Positions 18,101 through 26,823 of a stretch of DNA of 64,000 nt are shown here, piece by piece. The notes below the pieces were generated by a model that saw nothing but the letters and a program-made list of their open reading frames with translations, did no database searches and was not told the origin of the DNA. Made by a program: the position numbers and the translations under genes. The stretch covers positions 1-64,000 of the forward strand of contig JAUXWT010000100.1 of NCBI GenBank assembly GCA_030681475.1. Direction: 5' to 3'. Source of the stretch: Bacteroidales bacterium (GTDB lineage Bacteria; Bacteroidota; Bacteroidia; Bacteroidales; FEN-979). The first letter of the stretch is position 1. The number at the start of each line of letters is the position of its first letter.

Positions 18101-18923
18101 TCTGGGGGGATACTATACAAGCCAAGAGCCTAAAGACCCTGGTTACCATTTCGATGATATTACCCAAACTTATATCCGGCAGAAAGGTTTAACCGATTAT
18201 TTTATTTCATTGAAACATGAAATCTACAGCCTGAAAAATATCGGATTTGAGTTTGATCCCGAAAAGGAAGTAACAAATCCTGATTCAATTCGGGTTGATC
18301 TGAATAAGTTAGCTGATTTTCTTGTGGTTAATCATCTGGCACAAATAAAATTTGTTCGGGATGCAATGCTGTTTTATCCTTCATTGATTAAAGATCCTAC
18401 GCTTTATACTTTTAACTCAACTGAGAAAACGGAATTACAATCCTTGTTGTCAAATTGCACATATTTTATAAAAACAACCACAAAAGATATTCATATCAAG
18501 AGTGTAAAGGCTGACCGCATAGAGTCTTTGTTCAATGATGCCGGCGATTTTGGAAACTATGGCTTTGGATGTTCAATTGATTTTATTACCAATGACAATA
18601 AGGTAATAGAAGTTGAATGTAAAACACAAGAGGATGCAATTTATCTTGCTGATTTAGTTCAAGCATATTTAAAGAAATCAAAACTTGCATCATGGGAAAC
18701 CCTGATGGCGTTTCCAGTTATTAACGAAGTGATGGAGCGGTTTATCCTCGAGAAGAAATCCGTGATTGTAAATGCACTTTCCCCATTGAATGAGAAGCTG
18801 ATCAGCAGATTAGAGCAGATTTTTCAAAACAGAGAAATTGAACCCATCGCAAAAATTAACAACATTAACTGTCTTCAATATCTCATTAACCGATATGTTG
18901 ATTACCTGTACAAAGGGATTTAA
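15102..18923 (+). CDS. Type IIG restriction-modification enzyme (Eco57I/PglX-like N6-adenine methylase)
   Basis: A 1273-residue single polypeptide. The N-terminal region has a PD-(D/E)XK-like nuclease signature (PDF with Asp82, then LDAK with Asp94 and Lys96). A helical connector follows to about 390. The gamma-class N6-adenine methyltransferase domain has the SAM-binding FDPACGSGSF (about 425) and catalytic NPPY (about 554). The C-terminal half resembles the TaqI/Eco57I target-recognition region, with a predicted helical C-terminus. This order is that of type IIG enzymes, which cut and methylate with one chain. It looks more AT-rich than purL, consistent with horizontal gain. It lies 23 bases after purL and has no partner methylase or BREX gene nearby. 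The recognition site is unknown. Confidence 0.88.
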   Translation: MDDCTVILKKVVSILSEDRFVNVKGHKVSYDDYCKLRDYEREHKGDEDIVVTPILLEILKFFDYKSGINILQQVSQDGDKPDFRTTETNKFILDAKSTGTEIKNEGDSKSAVNQIKRYLESFKGYEYGILFNLHRFEFFIRTTENDLIRVRHLADRTINLVKLIHDFSGNIHGGTKDYENFTWFYNNFKFETIQPEEYIELIKNRHKEDLITPDKKFLKKLVYGLVDKIQENIRRQILPMSKDLNHHIQLRYELDKLSREINLSEGENRYLVATEELVKQISYVVLLRFILIRIFEDNNLIPPNLYNGGFKKKLEPPFSMTFKEILLDARVKAGELFSYFEDKFPYNFQITKDDNLLIQVLFELSKINFSEINFDLIGDLYEHYLNEDERKDKGQFYTPHYIVEFILNRVGFLGKIKDKPNNKTLFDPACGSGSFLVEAAIRLRKEGMNRETEAKRSIVDNLHGSEITGFASRLAELNLIIQILSLVKRIENDEERQTQSFRVCTTDSLMKLYNHDEFGETDKVAFDTSEFTSTYKDVFIHLIASKNDFDFVVGNPPYVGEKGHKELFRPLQSHSYWKHLYQGKSDYLYYFILLGLSKLAEGGKLGFITTQYWLTADGAGNLRNYILQHAKIIEIIDFKGIKLFPEAQGQENIVFILEKCSIESERTSNKIKIIQFFSEWANSDQKYINAQNQVITNYDRFIDLLTHPTQFELFADPDRSNFALGKDNRGEIADVYYSGTIQGELDENAWYLYSREKPVTLDGNFAFLTDLFNVNQGIVSGADQVTNQNIKKIPVTEQNDYNIKPGDPIFIFDLDQLETRHFSENELKYIKPFYKNSEIHRGFVDFNELQFVIYSDDIDNIEETPSLKNHFNRLGSLLRDRLVRYEEDYRWFNLHRGRNKNIFESEKLVTSRRAKENTFAYENKRTYPQSDITLITPKEETRENLKYLFALLNSDFLNSWYGKNTKMKGNMREFYFTPMSKIPIRKIDFESVDDLFVHDFLGGYYTSQEPKDPGYHFDDITQTYIRQKGLTDYFISLKHEIYSLKNIGFEFDPEKEVTNPDSIRVDLNKLADFLVVNHLAQIKFVRDAMLFYPSLIKDPTLYTFNSTEKTELQSLLSNCTYFIKTTTKDIHIKSVKADRIESLFNDAGDFGNYGFGCSIDFITNDNKVIEVECKTQEDAIYLADLVQAYLKKSKLASWETLMAFPVINEVMERFILEKKSVIVNALSPLNEKLISRLEQIFQNREIEPIAKINNINCLQYLINRYVDYLYKGI

Positions 18924-18960
18924 TCTTGTATTTCGTTTTTTCACAATCTAAAAATGTTTT

Positions 18961-19719
18961 ATGACTAAAATCGTTTTCATCACAGGCGCCACAGCAGGTT
19001 TCGGCATGGCCATTGCCCGGAAATTTGCCGCAAACGGCCACAGCCTGATCATCACCGGCCGAAGAAAAGTACTGCTTGATGAGCTTGCCAAAGAGTTGAT
19101 CACCACTTTTAACGTGGAGGTGTTCCCCCTTTGTTTTGATGTTAGAAGTCTGAAAGCGGTCGGGGAAGCCATTACAGGCTTGACTGAAAGATGGAAAAAC
19201 ATTGACATTTTGGTTAACAACGCGGGATTGGCGGTAGGACTGAATCAAATTCATGAGGCGGTTATTGATGATTGGGAGCGAATGATTGATACCAATGTCA
19301 AGGGACTGCTCTATATGACCCGATATGTATCCCCGCTGATGGTCGCCCGTAAACAGGGCCACATCATCAACATCGGCTCCATTGCAGGCAAGGAGGTTTA
19401 TCCGATGGGACATGTGTACTGCGGATCAAAATTCGCGGTGGATGCCATTACCAAAGGCACCCGGATTGACCTGGTATCGCACAACATCAAGGTGACCCAT
19501 ATTGCACCGGGGGCCGCCAATACCGAATTCTCGCTGGTGCGCTTTAAAGGTGATAAAAACCGTGCAGATAGTGTTTATAATGGATTTCAGCCACTTACGG
19601 CAGAGGATGTTGCCGATGCAGTTTTTTATGTAACAACACTTCCCGCCCATGTAAATATCAACGACATGGTGCTGATGCCAACAGCACAGGCCAGTGCAGT
19701 TAATATTCACAAAGGCTAA
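18961..19719 (+). CDS. Short-chain dehydrogenase/reductase (YdfG-like)
   Basis: A 252-residue classical SDR. It has the NADP-binding glycine motif TGATAGFG at the N-terminus, NNAGLAVG, catalytic Ser in NIGSIAGKE, and the YxxxK pair in YCGSKFAVD. The C-terminal part (HIAPGAANTEFSLVRF...) matches the YdfG/serine 3-dehydrogenase subgroup, which reduces malonic semialdehyde and oxidises 3-hydroxy acids such as serine or threonine. The exact substrate is inferred from subgroup only. The start follows the RM gene by 37 bases; no clear promoter box is seen. Confidence 0.9.
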   Translation: MTKIVFITGATAGFGMAIARKFAANGHSLIITGRRKVLLDELAKELITTFNVEVFPLCFDVRSLKAVGEAITGLTERWKNIDILVNNAGLAVGLNQIHEAVIDDWERMIDTNVKGLLYMTRYVSPLMVARKQGHIINIGSIAGKEVYPMGHVYCGSKFAVDAITKGTRIDLVSHNIKVTHIAPGAANTEFSLVRFKGDKNRADSVYNGFQPLTAEDVADAVFYVTTLPAHVNINDMVLMPTAQASAVNIHKG

Positions 19720-19746
19720 CCTGTTACCCTGTCACCCTGTCACCCG
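19720..19746. repeat. TTACCCTG-family 8-nt array
   Basis: About three units of CTGTTACC/CTGTCACC start right after the SDR stop codon. The family recurs at 27696-27731 and 58514-58559, always in this orientation on the plus strand. Confidence 0.85.
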
Positions 19747-19804
19747 ATTTCTTTTTGTATTATTGCACAAAAATTCTTATCTAATTTTTGTTAATAACAA
19801 CGCC

Positions 19805-21571
19805 ATGGAAGTAACCCGCATTTTTGATCTCCTGCCATATCACGAGTCAAAGTTCAAACCCAAGGATGATGTTGTTGCTTCGAAGGAGAACGGCAGTTGG
19901 GTGAAATACAGCATTGCTCAGTATCGTGAGATCGTTGACAATATCAGTTATGGATTTCTTGCCATGGGAGTACAACCTGGTGATAAAATTGCGCAGATAA
20001 GTTCAAACCGTGCAGAATGGAATTTCGTGGATATGGCCATTCTCCAGGTTGGGGCGGTTCATGTACCCATCTATCCCACGATCAGTGAATCCGATTACAA
20101 ATACATCCTGAATCACGCGGAGGTGAGCTATGTCTTTATCTCCGGCCAGGAGTTGTTACGGAAAATTGACCATATCCTGCCTGAGATAACCAACATCAAA
20201 GGAGTTTTTACATACAAGGACCAGCATAAGCACAAGCGCCTGAGAGAACTGATCGAACTTGGAAAAAGAAATGCCGACAATGCCCTGCTCGAAGCCCGGA
20301 AAGCAGCAATAAAACCACATGATGTCGCAACCATCATCTATACATCAGGTACGACCGGCAAACAAAAAGGGGTGATGCTGACCCACCATAACATTATTTC
20401 GAATTTTACAGTCTGCGCCCATATCCCGCCATTTGGCGAGGAGGCTAAGGCGGTAAGCTACCTGCCTTTATGCCATATTTATGAGAGGATGCTGAATTAC
20501 CTGTATCATTATCTTGGATTTTCGATATATTATGCCGAGAACCTGGGAACCATCACGGAAAACATGAAGGAAGTGAAGCCCGATATAATCTCGACAGTAC
20601 CACGGTTACTCGAGAAGATCTATGATAAATTATTCGCCACCGGCCATAAGCTGACCGGAGCTAAAAGGTGGATTTTTTTCTGGGCGCTGCATCTTGCCCT
20701 GCGATATGAACTCAATGGTTCCAATGGCTTTTTTTATGAAACGAAAAGGAAACTCTATGACAAACTTGTCTATTCCAAATGGCGTGATGCCCTGGGAGGA
20801 AAACATCTGCTGATGGTTTCGGGAGGAGCCGCACTGCAGCCCCGACTGGCCAGGATGTTTACCTGTGCCGGCATCGATGTGTTGGAAGGCTATGGATTGA
20901 CAGAGACCTCCCCGGTGATCTCTGTAAACGATCTCACTGAAAATGGAAGGAGATTCGGTACAGTTGGCAAGGTGGTGCAGGGCGTGCAGGTCAAAATCGG
21001 CGACGATGGAGAGATATTGTGTAAAGGCCCGACAGTGATGTCAGGTTATTTCAAGGAGCCGGAAATGACCGGTGAAGTGATTGACGCCGACGGATGGTTT
21101 CATACCGGCGATCTGGGACATCTTGAATCCGGTGGCCATCTGAAAATCACCGGAAGAAAAAAAGAGTTGTTCAAGACTTCATTTGGCAAATACATCAGCC
21201 CGCAACCTATTGAAGATACTTTCAAGGAATCAATGTTTATTGATCAGATCATGGTGGTTGGCGAAAATCAGAAGTTCGCTGGCGCGCTCATTGTCCCCGA
21301 TTTTATTTTCCTGAAATCATATTGCGGGGTCAAGGAGATACCATTCACCACGAACGCTGAAATTATCAACCTGCCCCGGATCAGGAAACGATTTCAGACC
21401 GAAATTGACAAGTACAACAAATTTTTGGGCGACACGGAAAAAATCAAAAGCTGGGATCTTCTTGATTCTGAATGGACTTTTGATACAGGAGAACTGACTC
21501 CCACGTTGAAACTGAAGCGGAACATCATTGCAAAGAAACACGAAGATAAAATTGCAAATCTCTTCGCATAA
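19805..21571 (+). CDS. Long-chain fatty acid--CoA ligase (AMP-forming)
   Basis: A 588-residue acyl-CoA synthetase of the FACS family, activating fatty acids to acyl-CoA through an acyl-adenylate. Motifs include the P-loop-like YTSGTTGKQKGVMLTHHN (about residue 178), YGLTETSP, GWFHTGDLG and the hinge/C-terminal LKITGRKKELFKTSFGKY. Long upstream open sequence exists, but ATG 19805 (MEVTRIFDLL) gives the normal family start and follows the repeat array. A decayed paralogue lies directly downstream, so this locus was duplicated in tandem. Confidence 0.93.
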   Translation: MEVTRIFDLLPYHESKFKPKDDVVASKENGSWVKYSIAQYREIVDNISYGFLAMGVQPGDKIAQISSNRAEWNFVDMAILQVGAVHVPIYPTISESDYKYILNHAEVSYVFISGQELLRKIDHILPEITNIKGVFTYKDQHKHKRLRELIELGKRNADNALLEARKAAIKPHDVATIIYTSGTTGKQKGVMLTHHNIISNFTVCAHIPPFGEEAKAVSYLPLCHIYERMLNYLYHYLGFSIYYAENLGTITENMKEVKPDIISTVPRLLEKIYDKLFATGHKLTGAKRWIFFWALHLALRYELNGSNGFFYETKRKLYDKLVYSKWRDALGGKHLLMVSGGAALQPRLARMFTCAGIDVLEGYGLTETSPVISVNDLTENGRRFGTVGKVVQGVQVKIGDDGEILCKGPTVMSGYFKEPEMTGEVIDADGWFHTGDLGHLESGGHLKITGRKKELFKTSFGKYISPQPIEDTFKESMFIDQIMVVGENQKFAGALIVPDFIFLKSYCGVKEIPFTTNAEIINLPRIRKRFQTEIDKYNKFLGDTEKIKSWDLLDSEWTFDTGELTPTLKLKRNIIAKKHEDKIANLFA

Positions 21572-21603
21572 ATTATTGCGTTCACCTTAAGCTGATAAGA
21601 TGC

Positions 21604-22892
21604 ATATCACGCATCGCAACGGTCATGAACAACTGTCCGGAATGGAATTTTTTCGACATGGGTATTTTACAGGTTGGCGCTGTTCAGGTTCCTGTCTACC
21701 CGACGATCAGCGAGGATAATTACCGTTATATTTTCCAGGATGCTGAGGTAGAATACCTGATTTTTTCTGACCAGGCGATTTATGACAGAATCAAAAATGT
21801 GCTTCCTGAGATTCCCGGATTGAAAAGGTTTTTTCCATTGAACCAATGGATGGAATTTGCAATTGGCATGAGATTCTTGAAGCAGGTAGAAATTATCCCC
21901 GCCCGGATGAACTCGAAGCAGTTAAGAATGCCATTCTTTCTGGCGACCTGGCCACCATTATCTACACATCGGGAACAACGGGCCGGCCAAAAGGGGTGAT
22001 GTCGACGCACCATAATTTTGTGACCAATTACCAAGCCCTCGCTGAAATCCCTCCGTTGAAAATGCATGACAGGGCGGTGAGTTTTCTGCCGCTTTGCCAC
22101 GTGTACGAACGAACTGCAGGGTATGTGTATCAATCGTTCGGGGTTTCGATCTATTATGTTCAGAACATTGATGAACTCGGTGATTATATCCGGGAGGTGA
22201 AGCCCCACGGATTTGCATCCGTGCCAAGGGTCTTTGAAAAGATCTATGATAAAATAGTCGCCAAAGGGCGCGCACTTCCTTTGCCGATGAAGGTGTTGTT
22301 CTTTTGGGCGCTCCGGCAGGGACATAAATTTGAACCGGATCATGCTCGCGGGTGGGTTTATGACGTGAAGTTGTTCATGGCCAACCTGCTTGTTTTTCGT
22401 AAATGGCGTTCGGCTCTCGGTGGTGAGCTGAAATTCATTGTTTCAGGCAGCGCTTCATTGCACCCACGCCTGGCCCGCATTTTCTGGGCAGCAAGAATCC
22501 CTGTCCTTGAAGCATATGGACTTACCGAAACATCACCCGGGGTGACATGCTACAGGTTTGGCCGTAATGGCATGAAATTCGGAACAGTCGGGCCGCTCCT
22601 TACCGGGAATCAGATGAAGATTGCCGAAGATGGAGAAATACTCTGCAAAGGGCCTAACATCATGTTAGGTTACATGAACAGGCCTGAAAAAACGGCCGAA
22701 GTCATTGATTCAGCGGGGTGGTTTCATACTGGCGACATCGGGGTGATCGAGGATGGCAGGTTTTTAAAGATCACCGATTCCGGCGAAATTTCCCCCACAC
22801 TCAAACTACGCCGTAAATTTATTGTTGAGAAATACAGTCAGATCATCGAGGAGATTTACAGTACACCTGAATTCAACTACCGGGTCGAATAG
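21604..22892 (+). pseudogene. Decayed tandem copy of the acyl-CoA ligase
   Basis: Similarity to the upstream ligase begins abruptly near 21604 (ATVMNNCPEWNFFDMG against the corresponding SSNRAEWNFVDMA), so about 85 N-terminal residues are missing. The frame shifts near 21840-21870: the first frame carries GAVQVPVYPTISED and then loses similarity, while a second frame resumes at NWHEILEAG and continues through IIYTSGTTGRPKG, YGLTETSPG and GWFHTGDIG. A further in-frame deletion of roughly 110 residues joins FLKITD directly to SGEISPTLKL, removing the hinge lysine region. With three lesions it cannot make an active enzyme. Confidence 0.88.
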
Positions 22893-22894
22893 CC

Positions 22895-23911
22895 TCAGTG
22901 GAGGATTTTAAAAATCAGCTCCCTCATCAGTTCGCCGTCGCTTGTTGAGGAATTATCAACTCCTTTGGCCTTCAGGTCATATTCACGGAGACTGGAAATA
23001 ACAGAGACGGTTTTACCCACCGGAAAACTTTTAGCGGCCTGCTGGTAATCTGCCACGAAATAAGGGTTTACCGAAAGCGCTGATGCAACAGCGTTTTTCG
23101 ATTTATCAGGGAGGTAATGGTAGGTGAGTACCTTTGTAAAAAAGGATGATAATATGGGAATCACCTTCACCAAAGGGTTCTCGCGTGGGTTTGCAGCAAA
23201 ATAGCGGATGATGTAGTTAGCCTGAACAATGTCTTTTCTTCCCAGCGCCCTTTGTAGTTCAAATACATTGAAATCCTTGCTGATCCCGATGTTTTTCTCC
23301 ACATAATCCTCATTGATTTCAGTCCCCGGAGGGATGTTGATCAGAAGTTTCTGTATCTCATTGGCGATCTTTCCAAGGTCGGCTCCCAGGAATTCAGTAA
23401 GCAGGGCAGCAGCTTTGGGATTAATGGAATAGTTGCGTTGTCGTACGTAATCGTTGATCCAATCAGGAACCTTGTTGTCATAAAATTTTGCAGATTCAAA
23501 AGCCACTCCATTTTTATCAATGGCTTTGTACAGCCCTTTGCGTTTGTCAAGTTTACCGTATTTATAACACAAGACCAGGATGGTGGATGTGAGGGGATTC
23601 TCAATATAGGGCTGAAAATCTTCAATTTTTGCGAGGTCTTGAGCCTCCTTTACGATCAGCACCTGGTAGTTTGCCATCATCGGGAATCGTTTGGCATAAC
23701 TCATCACGGTTAAAACATCGGAATCCTTCCCGTAAACGATCGTCTGGTTGAACTCTTTTTCCATGTCACTTAAAACATGTTCTTCGATAAAATCGGAAAT
23801 AACGTCAATAAAATAGGACTCTTCGCCATGCAGCAGGTAAACCGGATGATAAATCTGATTTTTCAGGTCGCTCATCAGGTTGTCAAAACTGATGCTGTTC
23901 TTTTCAGCCAT
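22895..23911 (-). CDS. holA: DNA polymerase III subunit delta
   Basis: A 338-residue clamp-loader subunit that opens the sliding clamp. The N-terminus has the family pattern (PVYLLHGEESYFIDVISDFIEE), followed by the delta core (MANYQVLIVKEAQDL) and the C-terminal helical collar region. Length is normal for Bacteroidetes HolA. It converges on the ligase pseudogene with 2 bases between them. holB, another clamp-loader gene, is about 8 kb away. Confidence 0.93.
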   Translation of the reverse strand: MAEKNSISFDNLMSDLKNQIYHPVYLLHGEESYFIDVISDFIEEHVLSDMEKEFNQTIVYGKDSDVLTVMSYAKRFPMMANYQVLIVKEAQDLAKIEDFQPYIENPLTSTILVLCYKYGKLDKRKGLYKAIDKNGVAFESAKFYDNKVPDWINDYVRQRNYSINPKAAALLTEFLGADLGKIANEIQKLLINIPPGTEINEDYVEKNIGISKDFNVFELQRALGRKDIVQANYIIRYFAANPRENPLVKVIPILSSFFTKVLTYHYLPDKSKNAVASALSVNPYFVADYQQAAKSFPVGKTVSVISSLREYDLKAKGVDNSSTSDGELMRELIFKILH

Positions 23912-23966
23912 GGATCGTGAAATATTTGTTTATCAGGAGATGCATCCGGCAGGGATGCTCCTGTTG

Positions 23967-24740
23967 TTAATCAAACCGGAGATGTTTTACAATTAGTTTC
24001 CTGTCAATAAGATCCTTCATGGTCTCCACACCGATACGAAGATGTTCCTCGGTGTATTTTTCTGTCACTTTTCTGTCGCTGGCCTGGGTTTTAATGCCGC
24101 TTCCCACCATGGGTTGATCTGATACGAGAAGTACCGCACCGGTCGGAATTTCGTTGGCAAAGCCTACCATGAAAAGCGTGGCCGATTCCATATCAATGGC
24201 AATGGCACGCGTTATACGTAAATGTTTTTTGAATTGTTCATCATACTCCCATACGCGCCGGTTGGTGGTGTAAACTGTGCCGGTCCAATAGTTTTTATCC
24301 AGGTTATGAATAACGGTGGATAGCGCCTTTTGAAGATTAAAGGCTGGAAGGGCCGGAACCCGCGCCGGAAAGTAATCGTCAGATGTTCCCTCTCCTCTGA
24401 TGGCAGCAATGGGAACGATCAGATCGCCCACCCTGCATTTCTTTTTTAATCCACCGCACTTGCCAAGAAAGAGGGCAGCCTTGGGTTTTATCGCACCAAG
24501 CAAGTCCATAATGGTAGCTGAATTCGGACTTCCCATGCCGAAATTGATGATGGTGATCCGTTCATGGGTCGCAGTGGGCATGGCTTTGTCCTTGCCGTTT
24601 ATAGGTACATCATACCATTTGGAAAAAAGATCCAGGTATCCTGTAAAATTGGTCAGCAGGATGAAATCGCCAAATTCTTCGAGCTTGGTTCCCGTATAAC
24701 GAGGCAACCAGTCATCAACAATATCTTTTTTAGTTTTCAT
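23967..24740 (-). CDS. amn: AMP nucleosidase (short form)
   Basis: A 257-residue member of the nucleoside phosphorylase superfamily. It hydrolyses AMP to adenine and ribose 5-phosphate. Visible family segments are INFGMGSPNSATIMD, FLGKCGGLK, AIRGEGTSDDYFP and AIDMESATLF with the active-site Glu. The short Bacteroidetes type lacks the long N-terminal regulatory domain of E. coli Amn. I chose ATG 24740 (MKTKKDIVDDW); the open frame extends upstream, but that extension has no family resemblance and overlaps the promoter. Confidence 0.9.
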   Translation of the reverse strand: MKTKKDIVDDWLPRYTGTKLEEFGDFILLTNFTGYLDLFSKWYDVPINGKDKAMPTATHERITIINFGMGSPNSATIMDLLGAIKPKAALFLGKCGGLKKKCRVGDLIVPIAAIRGEGTSDDYFPARVPALPAFNLQKALSTVIHNLDKNYWTGTVYTTNRRVWEYDEQFKKHLRITRAIAIDMESATLFMVGFANEIPTGAVLLVSDQPMVGSGIKTQASDRKVTEKYTEEHLRIGVETMKDLIDRKLIVKHLRFD

Positions 24741-24790
24741 CAGGTTTAATTTTATTCCGGATAACCCTGGATGGGTCATGGCATGAAACG

Positions 24791-24798
24791 CAAAGTTA
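24791..24798 (-). promoter_or_regulatory. -7 box for the AMP nucleosidase gene
   Basis: Minus-strand TAACTTTG matches TAnnTTTG about 50 bases before the start. It is divergent from the box at 24820-24827. Confidence 0.4.
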
Positions 24799-24819
24799 AG
24801 ATATTTGTCAGATTTCATT

Positions 24820-24827
24820 TACATTTG
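24820..24827 (+). promoter_or_regulatory. -7 box for the HsdR-N-like gene
   Basis: TACATTTG, 13 bases before the ATG at 24841. This implies a very short leader. Confidence 0.45.
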
Positions 24828-24840
24828 TAGTACTCTAATC

Positions 24841-25299
24841 ATGGAAAAACTCAATCTGCCAGACATAACCGCCCGCATCTGGGTGAATAAAAACGGAAAA
24901 CAGGAGATATTCGACGAGTCCAGGAAAAAGTTTGTGCGACTGACCCCGGAGGAATGGGTCAGGCAACATTTCCTCGGGTTTATGATCAACCATCTCGGTT
25001 TCCCTTCATCGCTCATCGTTGTGGAGGCAGCGCTTAAATACAACAACATGTTGAAGCGGTTCGATATCCTCGCCTATCGTAGCGATGGCAATCCGTGCCT
25101 GGTGGTTGAATGCAAAAGTCCTGCCGTGGAAATAACACAGGCGGTTTTCGACCAGGTTGCCATGTATAATATGACACTCACGGTTGATTACCTTGCAGTG
25201 ACCAATGGAATATCCCACTTTGCATGCAGGATCGATCATGAAAAAAAAACATACGCCTTTTTAAAAGAGATACCTGCCTATGAAGTGTTAAAACAGTGA
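24841..25299 (+). CDS. Stand-alone type I restriction R-subunit N-terminal-like nuclease domain protein
   Basis: A 152-residue protein consisting only of the PD-(D/E)XK fold found at the N-terminus of HsdR (HSDR_N_2). Visible are VRQHFLGFMINHLGFP, the catalytic Asp in RFDILAYRSDG, and the E-x-K pair in VVECKSP. There is no helicase or translocase part and no HsdM/HsdS nearby, so it is not a remnant at an RM locus; the small protein is common in Bacteroidetes near holA. Function unknown. A repair or nucleic-acid-binding role is possible. Confidence 0.85.
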   Translation: MEKLNLPDITARIWVNKNGKQEIFDESRKKFVRLTPEEWVRQHFLGFMINHLGFPSSLIVVEAALKYNNMLKRFDILAYRSDGNPCLVVECKSPAVEITQAVFDQVAMYNMTLTVDYLAVTNGISHFACRIDHEKKTYAFLKEIPAYEVLKQ

Positions 25300-25390
25300 A
25301 CAATTTCACCATCCCGTTGTCACGGATTCAGGGTTTTCTTCTTATCATTGCAGTTACGATCAAGGCCATCAACTTCGTGTTTTTACCCTT

Positions 25391-26284
25391 ATGCCCGACC
25401 AATATACCATCGCATTAAATTTACAAGACGAGTCGTTCAATCCTCAGGATACCGGGAACTACGGACTTGCCCTTGTCATGAATGAATATGGTATCAGTTG
25501 TTGTACCCTCGATTTCAGGAGGAATAAATTCCTGGGATTGTACCGTTTCAACCGCGTGGATTCGAAGTCTATGGGAGCCCCCGTAAACACTGACACTTCA
25601 TTCAAAGGATTTGTTGATGGCGTATTCATAGCGCTGCCATGGATGAAGAATCCGTTCAAACAGGTTAAAATAGCCTTTGATGGTAAGGAAACGACGCTTG
25701 TACCTGCCTTTTTATTTGACCCGGGCGAAAAAGAGCGCTATTTCAGATTTAATTTTCAACAGGATCAGGAGGATATGGTTTTCGGAGATCACCTGAAGCC
25801 CCTGGATGCCTGGCAAGTGTTTGCCGTTCCTGAATTCATCCTGGAAACCACAAGTGCGGTCTTCCCGGGCATAAAGGTTGTCCATTCTTCCAGTCTCCTG
25901 ATCGAAAGCATTTGGATCAACTATAAGAACAGGATCAATAAACCCCATGTCTTTCTGCATGTTCGTGAACATCTTTTTGACATGATGATTTTTGACGGGT
26001 GCCGGATGACTTATTTCAATACATTCTCCTTTCAGAATGCGGAAGATGTGACCTATTACCTCATTTTTGTCATGGAACAGTTGAATTTTAATCCCGAAAC
26101 CATTCCATTGATCTTGTTGGGTCATGTTGATCTGGAGGATGGTTTGTGTGAACTTCTGCACAAGTATGTACGCAATATCGAAACCGTTAGGAGGAACGAG
26201 GCTTACAGGTATAGTTATATGCTGAACCAGTTGCCCCCGCAGACCTGTTTTCCGTTGCTGAATTTTTTCTCATGCGGATTGTAA
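25391..26284 (+). CDS. DUF3822 family protein
   Basis: A 297-residue protein of a family found in Bacteroidetes next to rsmD, as here, where the two genes overlap by 13 bases. The fold resembles an actin-like ATPase half-domain in the N-terminus (YGLALVMNEYGISCCTLDF). No catalytic residues are known to me. Its fixed pairing with rsmD suggests a link with ribosome assembly, but this is inference. Confidence 0.82.
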   Translation: MPDQYTIALNLQDESFNPQDTGNYGLALVMNEYGISCCTLDFRRNKFLGLYRFNRVDSKSMGAPVNTDTSFKGFVDGVFIALPWMKNPFKQVKIAFDGKETTLVPAFLFDPGEKERYFRFNFQQDQEDMVFGDHLKPLDAWQVFAVPEFILETTSAVFPGIKVVHSSSLLIESIWINYKNRINKPHVFLHVREHLFDMMIFDGCRMTYFNTFSFQNAEDVTYYLIFVMEQLNFNPETIPLILLGHVDLEDGLCELLHKYVRNIETVRRNEAYRYSYMLNQLPPQTCFPLLNFFSCGL

Positions 26285-26823
26285 GCGGCAAATACAAAGG
26301 GCGCAGGCTCAAGCCGCCGGTAAATTTACCGGTAAGGCCAACCACCGATTTTGCGAAGGAGGGATTGTTCAATGTATTGAATAACATGGTCGATTTTGAA
26401 TCGCTCAGGGTACTCGATCTGTTCACAGGAACCGGAAGTATGGCTTTTGAATTCCTGTCGCGGGGCGCTATTGAAGTTACTGCAATAGATTCAAATCACC
26501 GTTGTATCGAATTCATAAATAAAACAGCGGAGCATTTTGGTGCAGATAACATTAACGCCGTAAAATCAAATTGTTTCGTATATTTCAAACATACGGTTTC
26601 GGAATACGATCTGATTTTTGCTGATCCTCCATATGACCTGGAAGGCATCGAAGCGATCCCCGATCTGATCTTGTCATCAACCCTGCTTGCTGATGAGGGA
26701 TTATTGATCCTGGAACACAGTGCAGGCTATAAATTTGAGAAACATACCTTCTTTGATTCGCACAGGAAATACGGGAGCGTGAATTTCAGCTTCTTTAAAA
26801 AGGGGAATACCCGGGCCGATTAA
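26272..26823 (+). CDS. rsmD: 16S rRNA (guanine(966)-N(2))-methyltransferase
   Basis: A 183-residue class I SAM-dependent methyltransferase that modifies G966 of 16S rRNA in the small subunit. It has the start MRIVSGKYKGRRL, the substrate segment RPTTDFAKEGLFN, SAM motif LDLFTGTGSMAFE and the catalytic DPPY. Normal length. The start lies inside the end of the DUF3822 gene, so translation is coupled. Confidence 0.95.
   Translation: MRIVSGKYKGRRLKPPVNLPVRPTTDFAKEGLFNVLNNMVDFESLRVLDLFTGTGSMAFEFLSRGAIEVTAIDSNHRCIEFINKTAEHFGADNINAVKSNCFVYFKHTVSEYDLIFADPPYDLEGIEAIPDLILSSTLLADEGLLILEHSAGYKFEKHTFFDSHRKYGSVNFSFFKKGNTRAD

Noticed and set aside
15102-18923. BREX PglX or type I HsdM as the identity of the large methylase
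   Set aside because: No BREX genes (brxA, brxC, pglZ) or HsdR/HsdS neighbours; the N-terminal PDF...LDAK part fits type IIG better.
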